Positions 53,525 to 63,133 of a stretch of DNA of 64,000 bases are shown here, one piece after another. Below the pieces are notes generated by a model. It was not told the origin of the DNA. It saw only the letters and a program-made list of their open reading frames with translations, and searched no databases. A program made the position numbers and the translations under genes. Source of the stretch: GCA-2686265 sp036010965. GTDB lineage: Bacteria > Planctomycetota > UBA1135 > GCA-002686595. The stretch is from NCBI GenBank assembly GCA_036010965.1, contig DASCMO010000103.1:35853-99852 (forward strand). Reading direction: 5' to 3'. Each line of letters begins with the position of its first letter. Positions within the stretch are counted from its first letter, which is position 1.

Positions 53525-55266
53525 CGCGGGTCGGCGGGGCTGGCGAGCGCACGTGCGAGAAAGAAGGTGATGGCGCTTCCCAGCGGAAGGTACCAGGGCC
53601 AGGCCAGGACCGCGCGCGCGTCGGTGGCGGTGGGGAATGAACCCCAGAGCGAGAGCGCCACGACCCCCGCCACTCCCAGGGCCAGGGCTGCACACTGACC
53701 CGCGACGCGCGCGAGGCCGACGCCGGCGCGCAGCTCGGGCAGGGCCCGCAGACGGGCGAAGAGCGCCAGGAGAGCGGCGCCCGCGCCCAGGCAGATCAAG
53801 AGCGGCGGGATGCCGAGCTCCCCCGCCCAGCTCTGGTGCGAGGTCACGGCGAACACCGCCAGGACCGAGAGCGGAGCCGACCAGACGAACCCCGCGCCAG
53901 CCCGCGAGCGCCCGCTGAAGGCCAGGAAGAAGCCGGCGATCAGCGCGCCACCGGTGTAGCTGGCCACGGCCAGGGCCAGGTCGAGGATCGAGGTGTAGTC
54001 CTCGGCCACGCGATCTATCCAGACCGCCACCGAGCACAGGAGCAGGGCGCAGCCCACGACCAGCCAGCGGCTGACGCGCAGGGCCTCGGCCGCGCCCAGC
54101 TCCCGGCCGCGGCGGCGCAGGGCCGGCACGACCAGCGCCGAGAGGATCGTCTGGGAAAGGGCCGCCAGGATCGAGTCGAGACTCGAGATGGCCGCCGCGA
54201 ACGCGCCCGCCAGCACCAAACCCTTCGCTCCGGCGGGAAGCGCCTCGACGATGAAGGCCGGAAAAGCCCGGTCGGGCTGATCGGAAGCCAGGGCGAGGGC
54301 AGCGGCGCTCTGGGGATGTTCCGTGGCGAAAGCCCACAACCCCACGCCCACCAGAGCCACCAGGCAGGTGACGATCATCGCGGCGTAGCTGGCGATCACC
54401 GCTCGCCGCGCTTCGCGTGCAGTCCGACAGCAGAACAGACGCTGAGCGACGAGCTGGTCGGTCCCGTAGGAACCGACCATGCCCCAGGTCGAGGCGATCG
54501 CGGCAGTCCAGATCGTGTAGGTCTTCACCGGCGAGGGATCGAAGTCGAGCAGGCGCAGCTTGCCCGCTTCCCAGCCCGCATCGAGCGCGCCGAAGAGACC
54601 GGCCTCGAGCTGGCCTGAAATGGCCACCAGGGACACGCCGATGCCGACCAGGAACAGGAAGAAGAGGATGCAGTCGGTCCAGACGACCGTCGCGATGCCG
54701 CCGATCAGGGTCCACGCCACCGCCACGACGCCGATGGCGCAGACGGCGGTCACCAGCGGCGGCAGGCCGCTGTGTGCCTCCACCCAGGCCAGCTCCCCGG
54801 CCAGGATGACCTCCAGCACGACGGCCGTCAGGTAGACGCGCGCCGCCTGTCCAAGCACCCCGCCGATCGAGAAGAGCGCCGAGGCCGTCAGGCGCGCGCC
54901 GCCTCCAAGGCGACGGCCCATGTAATCGTAGGGGCTGTAGATTTCGCGCTCGTAGTAGGCCGGCACGAGCACGAGGCCGATGATCGTCTTCGCGAGCAGT
55001 GATCCGATCAGCCCCAGCTGCAGGTAGGCCAGGTTCCCTCCCGGGCGCGCCACCACCGCCGGAAGGCTGATGAAGGTCACGGCACTGATCTCGGTCGCGA
55101 CGATCGAGGCCGCCACCGCGTACCAGGGGAGCCGACGGCCACCGAGGAAGAAGTCGCGCACCGAGCGCGGGCGCCCGGCCATGCGCTCACCCACGAGCGT
55201 CGTCAGGGCCAGCAGGGCGAAGACGACCGCCCAGTCCAGCCAGCCGAAGCCGCCAGGCTCACCCAT
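53521..55266 (-). CDS. Sodium/solute symporter (SSS family)
   Basis: 581 residues with about 14 membrane helices. Landmarks are FFLGGRRLPWYAVAASIVAT then EISAVTFISLPAVV, YYEREIYSPYDYMGRRLGGG, and GGIATVVWTDCILFFLFLVG, all typical of SSS members. The cargo is probably a sugar, sialic acid or related organic solute, inferred from the coupled GHL10 gene and divergent nagB 152 bases away. Specificity is not readable from sequence. Confidence 0.93.
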   Translation of the reverse strand: MGEPGGFGWLDWAVVFALLALTTLVGERMAGRPRSVRDFFLGGRRLPWYAVAASIVATEISAVTFISLPAVVARPGGNLAYLQLGLIGSLLAKTIIGLVLVPAYYEREIYSPYDYMGRRLGGGARLTASALFSIGGVLGQAARVYLTAVVLEVILAGELAWVEAHSGLPPLVTAVCAIGVVAVAWTLIGGIATVVWTDCILFFLFLVGIGVSLVAISGQLEAGLFGALDAGWEAGKLRLLDFDPSPVKTYTIWTAAIASTWGMVGSYGTDQLVAQRLFCCRTAREARRAVIASYAAMIVTCLVALVGVGLWAFATEHPQSAAALALASDQPDRAFPAFIVEALPAGAKGLVLAGAFAAAISSLDSILAALSQTILSALVVPALRRRGRELGAAEALRVSRWLVVGCALLLCSVAVWIDRVAEDYTSILDLALAVASYTGGALIAGFFLAFSGRSRAGAGFVWSAPLSVLAVFAVTSHQSWAGELGIPPLLICLGAGAALLALFARLRALPELRAGVGLARVAGQCAALALGVAGVVALSLWGSFPTATDARAVLAWPWYLPLGSAITFFLARALASPADPR

Positions 55267-55418
55267 CGCTGCCTGCCGGATCGACGCCGGTGGGGAGCGA
55301 ATCGTCGGGGTTGCGCGTGGAAAACATGCCGCGTCCGGGCCGGATCCTACGCGCGTCCCGGGTCGCTCTCCAGACTCGGGGTCGGCGCGAGCCCACCTGC
55401 GCTATCATCTCGCGCCCC

Positions 55419-56210
55419 ATGGTCCCGGAGCCCGTCCACGCCGCCCGCGAACTCCCCGGCGCGCCCTTGCCCACCTTCGTGGTCGCCGACCCACGCGAAG
55501 CCGCCATCGCCGTCGCCAGCGAGATCGCAACTCTCGTGGACACGGTAAGGGCGCGCTCGGAGGACCTGATCCTGGGCCTCGCCACGGGCAACACGCCCCT
55601 CGAACTCTACGAGGAGCTCGTGCGTCGCACGCGGACCGGGCTCGACCTCGCCTGCGTGCGGACTTTCAACCTCGATGAGTACGTGGGACTGGCCCACGAT
55701 CATCCCTCGAGCTTCCGCTCCTTCATGCGCCGCCACCTGTTCGACCCGGCAGGCGTCCCCCAAGCGCACACCCACATCCCCGACGGCACCCTCGCCGACG
55801 CGGACCTCGCGCGGCACTGCGCCGACTACGAGCGCGCCATCGCCGAGGCGGGCGGCATCGACCTGCAGCTGCTCGGCCTGGGCATCAACGGGCACATCGC
55901 GTTCAACGAGCCGGGGACCCCCTTCGACTCCCGCACGCGCGTGGAGACCCTGACCGACCAGACGCGCATCGCCAATGCTGGAGACTTCGCCTCCGGCGAG
56001 GAGGTCCCCGAGCGTGCCCTGACGATGGGCATCGCGACCATCCTCGAGGCACGGCGCGTGCGGGTGCTCGCCTTCGGGTCCCACAAGGCCCCGGTCGTCG
56101 AGCGCCTGCTGCGCGGCCCGGTGGAGACAGCCTTTCCAGCGTCCTGCCTGCTCGACCATCCCGACGCGACCCTGTGGATCGACGAGGCCGCTGCGCCGAG
56201 CGCTTGCTGA
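55419..56210 (+). CDS. nagB: Glucosamine-6-phosphate deaminase
   Basis: 263 residues from the ATG at 55419; the frame is open upstream but family alignment favours this start. It converts glucosamine-6-phosphate to fructose-6-phosphate and ammonia. LATGNTPLELYEELV binds the phosphate, D86 in TFNLDEYVGL is the catalytic base, and LLGLGINGHIAFNEPGTPF carries H159 and E164. It has a normal bacterial length. Next to a symporter/glycosidase pair it points to amino-sugar catabolism. The following glycosyltransferase starts 80 bases later. Confidence 0.95.
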   Translation: MVPEPVHAARELPGAPLPTFVVADPREAAIAVASEIATLVDTVRARSEDLILGLATGNTPLELYEELVRRTRTGLDLACVRTFNLDEYVGLAHDHPSSFRSFMRRHLFDPAGVPQAHTHIPDGTLADADLARHCADYERAIAEAGGIDLQLLGLGINGHIAFNEPGTPFDSRTRVETLTDQTRIANAGDFASGEEVPERALTMGIATILEARRVRVLAFGSHKAPVVERLLRGPVETAFPASCLLDHPDATLWIDEAAAPSAC

Positions 56211-56290
56211 GAGCAGCACTCCGATCCGGACCGCGCGACGGCGGCCGAGATGGCGGTCGCGGACCTCCATCCGGTAGGGTGCCGCGCACC

Positions 56291-57334
56291 ATGCGCGTCG
56301 GCTTCGACTGCTCGCCTCTCGTGCGTCCGCACCCCACCGGGATCGTGCGCGTCGTGCGACAGACCGTTGAGGCCCTCGAGGCCCGCGGTGCCCTCGAGCT
56401 CGTGCGCCTCGCCCCCACCGCCGGCGAGAAGCTCTCGCGCTGGCGGCAGCGAGTCCTCCCGCGAACGGTGCGCGAGCAAGGACTGTGCGGCATCCACTCG
56501 TTCGTCTCCGCGTTTCCCATGCGCGGCCCGGGCCGAAGGGTGCAGACGATCCACGAGTTGCCCTGGCGCCACGGAGTGCGGGAGAACGCGGACTGGCGGC
56601 ACCGGCTCTGGGCGACGGTCGGTCTCCTGCGCGCGGACCGGGTGCTGACCGCCACCGAGTTCGTCGCATGCGACCTGCGCCGACGCCGGCTCCCCGGCGC
56701 CGACCGCGTCCGAGTCTGCCCCTGGGGCGTGGGCTCGCCCTTCGAGCTCGAGCCGCCCCAAGGCGTGGTGGACGAGGCGGTCCTGCACCGCTATCGACTG
56801 CCGGAAGGAGCGCTGGTGGTCTGTCTGGGGGCCGTCAGACCGAAGAAGAACCTCGCCGCCGTGCTGCACGGCGTGGCCCGCCTGCACGAGCGCGGCGGCC
56901 CGCGGGTGCACCTGGTCGTGACCGGCCCTCCGACGGACCAGCTGCGCCGTGACCTGGGCCTGGTCTCGCGCCTCGGCCTCAACCGCCACGTCTCCACGCC
57001 GGGCGAGCTCGCCGAGGACGAGGTCGCCAGCCTGTTGCGCGCGAGCGCGGCCGTGGCCGTCCTCTCCACCTCCGAGGGATTCGGCTTGCCGGTGCTCGAG
57101 GCCCTGGCCTGCGGCGTACCGGTGATCGTGCCGGGCGGGAGCGCGCAGGCGGAGGTAGCCGGCGAGCCGGGGATCGAGGTGAACGCGGAAGACGCCGACT
57201 CGGTGGCCGCCGGCCTGGCCAGGGCGATCGAGGAGCGCCAGGCCCTGCGCGCGCCCCTGGCCGAACGCTCGCGCGCCTTCTCCTGGGATCGCTGCGCCCA
57301 GGGCATCGAGGCGGTCTGGGAGGAGCTGGTGTGA
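56291..57334 (+). CDS. Family 4 glycosyltransferase
   Basis: 347 residues from the ATG at 56291. It starts MRVGFDCSPLVRPHPTGIVR. The donor-binding domain has VCLGAVRPKKNLAAVLHGVA and STSEGFGLPVLEALACGVPV, the E-x7-E-type pattern of retaining GT4 enzymes. It is coupled by a 4-base overlap (GTGA) to a second GT4 and probably belongs to a glycan pathway with it. The sugar is unknown. Confidence 0.92.
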   Translation: MRVGFDCSPLVRPHPTGIVRVVRQTVEALEARGALELVRLAPTAGEKLSRWRQRVLPRTVREQGLCGIHSFVSAFPMRGPGRRVQTIHELPWRHGVRENADWRHRLWATVGLLRADRVLTATEFVACDLRRRRLPGADRVRVCPWGVGSPFELEPPQGVVDEAVLHRYRLPEGALVVCLGAVRPKKNLAAVLHGVARLHERGGPRVHLVVTGPPTDQLRRDLGLVSRLGLNRHVSTPGELAEDEVASLLRASAAVAVLSTSEGFGLPVLEALACGVPVIVPGGSAQAEVAGEPGIEVNAEDADSVAAGLARAIEERQALRAPLAERSRAFSWDRCAQGIEAVWEELV

Positions 57335-58422
57335 GCGCGCCGCGCGTCCTGGTCTCCGGCGTGCTCCTCGGCCAGCCGGCGGGCGGCGTCCGGCGCCACA
57401 ACGCCGAGCTCCTGGCGCGCGTCGCGCCCATGCTCGCCGAGGGCGGCGGCCGACTGGCCGTGATGGAGGGCACCCAGCCCGTCGCCTTCCCCCTGCCACC
57501 CTCCATCGAGCGCATCCAGAGCAGCGTCCCGCCGAGTCCCGTCCTGGTGCGGGCGACCCTGGAAGGGCGCTGGCTGCGCAAGGTGCTCGGAGCGACGGCG
57601 GCCCCCTTCGACCTGGTCCACCTCGCCCACTTTCCCGTCCCACGCCACCTGCCGGTCCCCTACAGCCTGACGGTCCACGACCTGCGTGACCTGCAGCTCG
57701 CCCACACGCCGATGTCCCGGCGCCTGATGGCAGGCAGGGTGATCGGCAAGGCGGTGGAACAGGCCGGCTGCGTGATCACGGTCAGCGAGACCGTGCGCAG
57801 CGACCTGCTCGAGCGCTTCCAGCTCGATCCCGAGCGCGTACAGGTCGTCCCCAACGCCGCCGACCACCTGCCGGTCCTGGCGCGCGAGCCGGGGCCTGAC
57901 GCTCCGATCCTGCACGTCGGGCACGTGGAGCGACGCAAGAATCTCGAGCTCCTGCTGCGCGCCCTGGCGGAGGATCGCGACCTACCTCCCCTGCTCCTGG
58001 CCGGCGCCCCGAAGGCCGAGGAGGACGAGCGCCTGCTCGCCCTGGCGCGCGAGCTGGGAGTAGCCGAACGGATCACCTTCGCCGGGCCCGTGGACGAGAA
58101 CCAGCTCTCGGGCCTCTACGCCCGCGCCGCCTGCGTCGCCCTGCCGTCCCTCATCGAGGGATTCGGCATCCCAGCCCTCGAGGCCCAGCGCGCCGGCGTG
58201 CCACTCTGCGTCTCTCTCACCGGCGCCCTGCGCGAGATCGCCGGCCCCTCGACCCCCGCCTTCGCCCCCGACGATCCGACCGACTGCGTGCGCGCCTTGC
58301 GAGCGGCCCTCGCCACTCCCGACGAAGCCCTGCACGCCGCTCGCGAACGGGCACAGGGCTTCCGCTGGGATGATTCCGCCGCTCGACTGCTCGAGGCCTG
58401 GGAGCGAGCTGTAAGGGAGTGA
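57331..58422 (+). CDS. Family 4 glycosyltransferase, coupled to preceding one
   Basis: 363 residues with a GTG start inside the previous stop. N-terminal landmarks are VLVSGVLLGQPAGGVRRHNA and YSLTVHDLRDLQLAHTPMS. C-terminal landmarks are ILHVGHVERRKNLELLLRAL and PSLIEGFGIPALEAQRAGVPL. It is a different GT4 subgroup from its neighbour, so the two likely add successive sugars. It is convergent with the DUF1501 gene. Confidence 0.92.
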   Translation: MSAPRVLVSGVLLGQPAGGVRRHNAELLARVAPMLAEGGGRLAVMEGTQPVAFPLPPSIERIQSSVPPSPVLVRATLEGRWLRKVLGATAAPFDLVHLAHFPVPRHLPVPYSLTVHDLRDLQLAHTPMSRRLMAGRVIGKAVEQAGCVITVSETVRSDLLERFQLDPERVQVVPNAADHLPVLAREPGPDAPILHVGHVERRKNLELLLRALAEDRDLPPLLLAGAPKAEEDERLLALARELGVAERITFAGPVDENQLSGLYARAACVALPSLIEGFGIPALEAQRAGVPLCVSLTGALREIAGPSTPAFAPDDPTDCVRALRAALATPDEALHAARERAQGFRWDDSAARLLEAWERAVRE

Positions 58423-58507
58423 GCCCCGCGCGCAGGCCGACGGGGGTGGGACCCTCCCCGCTCAGCGTGCGCCGGGAACAAGCTGGAGAGCAGCGAGCCG
58501 GCCGCTC

Positions 58508-59770
58508 TCAGCCGAACAGGCGCCGCACGCGCCCCGCGGAGTATTCCGGGAAGAAGTCCTTCGGCGCGTCGAAGCGGAAGTGCTTGCGCAGCACCTCCGC
58601 GAAGACGTCGCGGAAGTCGGTCGTGACCTGCAGGTCGCGGCGCTGATAGAGATTCGCCTCGGCGAGTCCCGTCCACTTGCCGTGCACGCGCCCCCCCGCG
58701 ACGCCTCCGCCCAGGAGCAGCATCGCGCTCGCGTGGCCGTGGTCCGTGCCGGAGTTGCCGTTCTCGCGGCAAGTGCGGCCAAACTCAGTCATCACCATCA
58801 CGAGCGTGTGCTCGGCGTGCGGTCCGAGGTCGTTCATGAACGCGGCCAGGGCGTCGCCGAGGCTCCGCAGGCGGTTCGCCATGTTCCCCTGGGCGCCGCC
58901 CTGCCCGGCGTGGGTGTCCCAGCCGCCGACATCGAGGGCGGCCACCTCGAGTCCCGCTCCGGCGCGAATGACCTGCGCCAGATCGCGCATGGTCGAACCG
59001 AGCCCGCCGCTCGGGTACCCACCACCGCCGCGGGAGCGCTTGTCCTTGTCGCCCACGATCTTCCGGAAGAGCTCGAGGGTCTCGAAGGTGTCACGGCCGG
59101 CGTCGATCAGCGACTCCTCGTCCTCGCGCCGCGGTTCCATCGCCCCTTCACCGCTCCCGTAGAGCGGCCCGTAGAGGTCGAGCAGCTCCTTGTCGCCCAG
59201 GACTCTCTGCTCGGGGACCGCCAGGGCCGTGTACGCCCCGCGCAGGGAGCGCGGCAGGAGGCCCTGCATGGCGAGGGCGCGCAGGCCGGTCAGCTCGCGC
59301 TTCTCGTCCGAGGCCGCGAGGAAGCGGTTCAACCACCCCTCCCGCACGGTGCGCATGCCGGGCGCGGCGTACTCCATGAAGTCCTGCGCATCGAAGTGGC
59401 TGCGCGTCGGGTGCGGAGAGCCGACGTTCAGGATCGGGGCGAGCTTCTCTGCTTCCCAGAACGGCATCAGGCTCGCCAAGGCCGGGTGCAGTCCGAAGTC
59501 GCGGTCGAGGCGCAGCACCCCCGCGCCCTCGGCCGAGTCCTTCGCGGGGATCGCGATCGTCGGCCGCAGCTCGTAGTACCGCCTGTCCGAGTAGGGAACG
59601 ATGATGTTGAGCGGATCGGCACCGCCGCGCAGGTAGACGATGACCAGGGTGGGCTTGGGCTCGTCGTCACCGAAAGCCCAGGACAGGTGAGCGGCGGGCA
59701 GCGGCAGGGCCAGGGAAGCAAAGCCGGCTCCGGAGGCCTTCAGAAAAGTGCGTCTCTCGAGGGTCGACAT
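58508..59770 (-). CDS. DUF1501 protein paired with DUF1800
   Basis: 420 residues from the ATG at 59770. The Tat-like signal ERRTFLKASGAGFASLALPL precedes the DUF1501 fold: LVIVYLRGGADPLNIIVPY, LDVGGWDTHAGQGG, VMVMTEFGRTCRENGNSGTD, GHASAMLLLGG. It begins two bases after the DUF1800 stop. This pairing is widespread and distinct from the PSD1-linked DUF1501 at 40546. The biochemical role is not established. Confidence 0.95.
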   Translation of the reverse strand: MSTLERRTFLKASGAGFASLALPLPAAHLSWAFGDDEPKPTLVIVYLRGGADPLNIIVPYSDRRYYELRPTIAIPAKDSAEGAGVLRLDRDFGLHPALASLMPFWEAEKLAPILNVGSPHPTRSHFDAQDFMEYAAPGMRTVREGWLNRFLAASDEKRELTGLRALAMQGLLPRSLRGAYTALAVPEQRVLGDKELLDLYGPLYGSGEGAMEPRREDEESLIDAGRDTFETLELFRKIVGDKDKRSRGGGGYPSGGLGSTMRDLAQVIRAGAGLEVAALDVGGWDTHAGQGGAQGNMANRLRSLGDALAAFMNDLGPHAEHTLVMVMTEFGRTCRENGNSGTDHGHASAMLLLGGGVAGGRVHGKWTGLAEANLYQRRDLQVTTDFRDVFAEVLRKHFRFDAPKDFFPEYSAGRVRRLFG

Positions 59771-59772
59771 GG

Positions 59773-61377
59773 CTACTGCTCCTGAAAGTCGGGCGAGGCG
59801 AGGATCACGCCCAGCAGAGCGGGCACGGCCTTCCGAAGGCTCTCCTTGGACCTGGAATGCTCGGCGATCATGGTGCTCAAGACTCGCGAGGTGCGCGCGC
59901 TCACCCCCGCGGGCAGTACGCGCCGAACCAGCTCGAGCTTGAGGTACTCCTCTCGGGCGTCCTCGAGTCCGACGTACATCGCCCGCGGCACGCGCACGCC
60001 CTCGATCTTTCCGGCGACGAGGTCCTTGGCGAACTTCCAGCGCACGGCGAGGGCACCGGGGTCGAGCCAGGCCTCGGCCTGGTCGTAGTAGCCGGTCGGG
60101 TCCTTGCACAGGTAGAGGTTCTCGTTCATCGCGGCCAGCGCCTTGTGGAGACCCGCGCAGTGCTGGATGTCCGCGCGCGTGGCGCGCAGGGCGCTCACCA
60201 CGAATTCGAAGGGCCGCTTGAACTTGGCACCGTAGTGCTCCGGCGCGAAGAACTCGGAATCGGCGGCGATCGCCCGGTAGGTGGCGCAGAGATCGCCGTC
60301 GGTCTTGCGGAAGACGGCGGCCACGCGCTTGACGATGCCCTCGGGGGGGTCGTCGCGGACAAAGAAGCGGCACAGCTTCCAGGCGATGAAGTCTGCCGTC
60401 CCCCGGTGCTCCGCCAGCAGATCGAGCACCTGCTCGCCCTCCGCCTGCGGGTCCTTCCAGTCGCGGCGGATCATCTTGTGCAGGACCTGCTTGTTGTCCC
60501 CGCAGTGCATGCCCGGGTGGAACTTGAAGCGCATCGGCTCGTTCCCGCCCTTCTCGATCGTCCACCCGGTGAGCGCCCTCGCGACCTCCTCGACGTCGCT
60601 CTGCGTGTAGTAGTTGTCGACCCCCAGGGTGTGCAGTTCGAGCAGCTCGCGCGCGTAGTTCTCGTTGAGCCCTCGCTGCGCAGCGATGTCGCTGGCCTCC
60701 TGCCCCTGCTCCTTCGAGTCCGTCTCGAGTCGCCTCCGTATCTCGATCGCCTTCAGCTCCGCCTTGGTCGGAGGGCGACGGGAGACCTCGTTGTCGAGGT
60801 AGGTGAGCATCGCCGGATGCTTCGCGCTGGCGCCCAGGATGTGGCGGAAGGATCCGAACGAGCCCTCGCGGATGACCTCGCGCTCGTACTCGGTCGCGAA
60901 GTACTTCACCGCGCCCTTGTCGACCGCGACGCAAAAGTGGTTCCGGAAGAAGTCCGAGGCGACCTCGCGCACGTGGTTGGGGCCGTAGACGGCGTGGTAG
61001 AGGACGCCGTCGCGCACTTCCCGGCTCGGGATGTTGCGCAGCTTGTTGCGCGCTCGGCGCTCCTCGGGCGAGGCATCGGGTGTGATGGGCTTCACGTACC
61101 GACGGAACACCTCGGCGCTCGAGAGGTCGATGGAGCCGAGCGATGCCAGACGCCGGTCGAGCTCGACCGCGGGCTCGACGCGGTCGGCGAGCTGCCGGTC
61201 GAGCCACTCCTCGATGCCAACCCCGCTCACCTCGCTCATCAGCTCTGGCGTACACCCCGGACTGAAGCGGCGCAGGAAGTGGACAACTCGCTGGCGCTCG
61301 GTGAGGGGCGGGAGGTCCTCTCGGCGAGGTCTCCCGAGATCAGTGCTCACAACTTCTTTCCGCGCCATGCGAGCCAT
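59773..61377 (-). CDS. DUF1800 domain protein
   Basis: 534 residues with no obvious signal peptide; M1 and M4 are both possible. DUF1800 landmarks are VVHFLRRFSPGCTPELMSEV, GPNHVREVASDFFRNHFCV, LNENYARELLELHTLGVDNY with the conserved RELLELH, EEVARALTGWTIE and FRFVVSAL-like FEFVVSALRATRA. The family always neighbours DUF1501 proteins, and the pair is thought to work outside the cytoplasm with unknown chemistry. It may form one transcription unit with the FHA gene 63 bases upstream. Confidence 0.95.
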   Translation of the reverse strand: MARMARKEVVSTDLGRPRREDLPPLTERQRVVHFLRRFSPGCTPELMSEVSGVGIEEWLDRQLADRVEPAVELDRRLASLGSIDLSSAEVFRRYVKPITPDASPEERRARNKLRNIPSREVRDGVLYHAVYGPNHVREVASDFFRNHFCVAVDKGAVKYFATEYEREVIREGSFGSFRHILGASAKHPAMLTYLDNEVSRRPPTKAELKAIEIRRRLETDSKEQGQEASDIAAQRGLNENYARELLELHTLGVDNYYTQSDVEEVARALTGWTIEKGGNEPMRFKFHPGMHCGDNKQVLHKMIRRDWKDPQAEGEQVLDLLAEHRGTADFIAWKLCRFFVRDDPPEGIVKRVAAVFRKTDGDLCATYRAIAADSEFFAPEHYGAKFKRPFEFVVSALRATRADIQHCAGLHKALAAMNENLYLCKDPTGYYDQAEAWLDPGALAVRWKFAKDLVAGKIEGVRVPRAMYVGLEDAREEYLKLELVRRVLPAGVSARTSRVLSTMIAEHSRSKESLRKAVPALLGVILASPDFQEQ

Positions 61378-61440
61378 CCTAACTCAGAACGCCGCCCAGG
61401 GTTTCGAACCGCCGCTCCCGCCCCATGGAGCGTGCTCAGC

Positions 61441-62211
61441 TCAGCGTCCGTCCTCGATCGGCGGGAGCGCAGGGGGCTCCCCGCCACCCTTGAGGGCAGC
61501 GGTGGCCCGGAAGGCGACCACGAACGCGCCCAGGGCGAGGCATATGGCGCCGATCACGAGCATGGTCCGCATCCAACCGGGGAGCTGGGAGAGGTCGCTC
61601 ACGAACAGGCCCCGGCGGGAAGCCTGCGCGTGGTACTGGAGCGGCGGTCGACCGCCGCCCTGTGGATCAATCCCGCCCCCGGTGGGACGGGCGCCTCCGA
61701 GAGCGAGCTCCTCGGCCATGCGCTCGCGAGCGGTGGGGCGAGGGGCAGCGGGCGCGGGTGCGGGTGCGGGTGCGCGCGCGATGGTCGGCGCAGGCGCCGG
61801 AGACGGCGCGACCTCGTCCTCGAAGGAATTGTCCTCGAGGGAGATGTCCTCCAGCTCGATCTCCTCGGGCTCGAAGGTGGGCTCGACGGGAGCCGGCCGG
61901 GGCGCTGCGGGGGGTCCGGCGACGACCTCGATGTCCCGGAAGCGCAACTCCACGTCCCCCAGGCGGAAGACCGCACCGTCTGTGAGGTCCAGACGCGCCA
62001 CGCGCACGTCCTCGTGGATCAGCCCGTTGCGGGATCCCTCGTCCACGACGGCCCAGCCCCGCGCACCGCGCTCCAGGTGCGCGTGGCGACGGCTGATGGA
62101 CGTCGCCCGCAGCCGCGCGGCGCATGTGGGGTCGCGACCAATGACCCCGCCGTCACCCAGATCGAAGGTGCGGCCGAGATCGACACCGGAGAGGACGAAC
62201 AGGCGCGGCAT
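61441..62211 (-). CDS. FHA-domain membrane protein
   Basis: 256 residues. The FHA domain at ~1-95 has G25-R26, S40-R-R-H43 and N62-G63, the phosphothreonine-binding set. An acidic then Pro/Ala-rich linker (~110-160) follows, and one C-terminal membrane helix at ~214-236 (MLVIGAICLALGAFVVAF). The FHA domain would face the cytoplasm and read Ser/Thr phosphorylation. It is nine bases after the response-regulator gene, so the two are probably cotranscribed. Confidence 0.92.
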   Translation of the reverse strand: MPRLFVLSGVDLGRTFDLGDGGVIGRDPTCAARLRATSISRRHAHLERGARGWAVVDEGSRNGLIHEDVRVARLDLTDGAVFRLGDVELRFRDIEVVAGPPAAPRPAPVEPTFEPEEIELEDISLEDNSFEDEVAPSPAPAPTIARAPAPAPAPAAPRPTARERMAEELALGGARPTGGGIDPQGGGRPPLQYHAQASRRGLFVSDLSQLPGWMRTMLVIGAICLALGAFVVAFRATAALKGGGEPPALPPIEDGR

Positions 62212-62220
62212 CGGAGAAGA

Positions 62221-62898
62221 TCAGGCCTCGACCAGGCCCTCGCGAATCGCGTAGCGGGCCAGCTCCACGCGGTCGTGTATGTCGAGCTTGCGCATGATGC
62301 TCGAGCTGTGGTGTTCGATGGTCTTGACCGAGAGCTGCATCAACTTGGCGACCTCTTTCTTGGAGAGGCCGCGGGCCAAGTAGAGCAAAACCTGCACCTC
62401 ACGGACCGTCAAGCTCTCGCGTCGCGTCGAGCCCACGGCGGGGATGAGGGTGCCCGCACTCGGTGATTGGTCGCACGTGAAGCGCGCCCGCACGCGCGCG
62501 GAGAAGAAAGTCTCCCCGACCGCCACGCGCTCGAGAGCGTCGAAGAGCACGGCCAGGGACTCACTCTTCAGGACGAAGCCCTGAGCGCGCACGGACAGGG
62601 CCTGCTCGATGTGCAGGTCGTGGCAGGTGGCGGAGATAAAGACGGCGCGCACATGTGGCAGGCGCTCGCGGATCCTGCGTAGGGCGTCGAAGCAGCACAG
62701 CCCGGGCATGTCGACGTCCATCACGACCAGGTCGGCGCCGCAGACCGGCGCGTCCTCGACGGCCGCCTCTGCACACCCCGCTTCCCCGACGACGTCGAAA
62801 TCGGATCGGTCGTGGATCACGGCCGCGAGGGACGAGCGCACGAGCTCGTGATCATCGACCAGAAAAAGGCGCGTGACCGTCACGCCGCCACCTCGCAT
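62221..62898 (-). CDS. LuxR/NarL-type response regulator
   Basis: A receiver domain with LFLVDDHELVR, the phosphoacceptor D61 in VVMDVDMPG, and K in FVLKSES. It is followed by a LuxR-type helix-turn-helix (LTVREVQVLLYLARGLSKKEV, VKTIEHHSSSIMRKL). The ATG at 62898 is listed; the GTG at 62883 has a better ribosome site (GAGGTGG) and may be the real start. No cognate histidine kinase is in the window. It heads the run FHA, DUF1800, DUF1501 and could control it. Confidence 0.93.
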   Translation of the reverse strand: MRGGGVTVTRLFLVDDHELVRSSLAAVIHDRSDFDVVGEAGCAEAAVEDAPVCGADLVVMDVDMPGLCCFDALRRIRERLPHVRAVFISATCHDLHIEQALSVRAQGFVLKSESLAVLFDALERVAVGETFFSARVRARFTCDQSPSAGTLIPAVGSTRRESLTVREVQVLLYLARGLSKKEVAKLMQLSVKTIEHHSSSIMRKLDIHDRVELARYAIREGLVEA

Positions 62899-63133
62899 TG
62901 CGTTGCGATCGGTGAGCACGACGAATCCCTGTCGGGACACACCCCGACCCCGGACCTGACGATCCGCAGCCTGGCACACTCTCTCTTGCGGGCCTCTCTC
63001 ATCTCCTCTCGACCACGACCGTCCCCGCGCGCGGTGCGCACCACCGTCAGCGGTGGCGCACGAAAGCGGCGGAACGACCCCGGCATCGGTCGGCCATGGT
63101 AGCGCGAGATCGGAAAGTTCGTATGGTCCCAGG

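Noticed and set aside
53525..54715. N-terminal extension of the GHL10 frame by ~400 codons
   Set aside because: This part is an Arg-rich shadow of the symporter; a lipoprotein signal and ATGA overlap place the start at 53524.
59771..61255. N-terminal extension of the DUF1501 frame by ~495 codons
   Set aside because: It lies inside the DUF1800 gene and is Arg/Gly-rich; the Tat-like signal begins at 59770.
61395..61440. GGTTCGAAAC reminiscent of a tRNA T-loop
   Set aside because: The flanking bases do not form a T-stem, and no acceptor or anticodon arm is present.
59857..62466. 869-codon plus-strand open frame
   Set aside because: Antisense across three separate recognised genes (DUF1800, FHA, regulator), so it cannot be real together with them.
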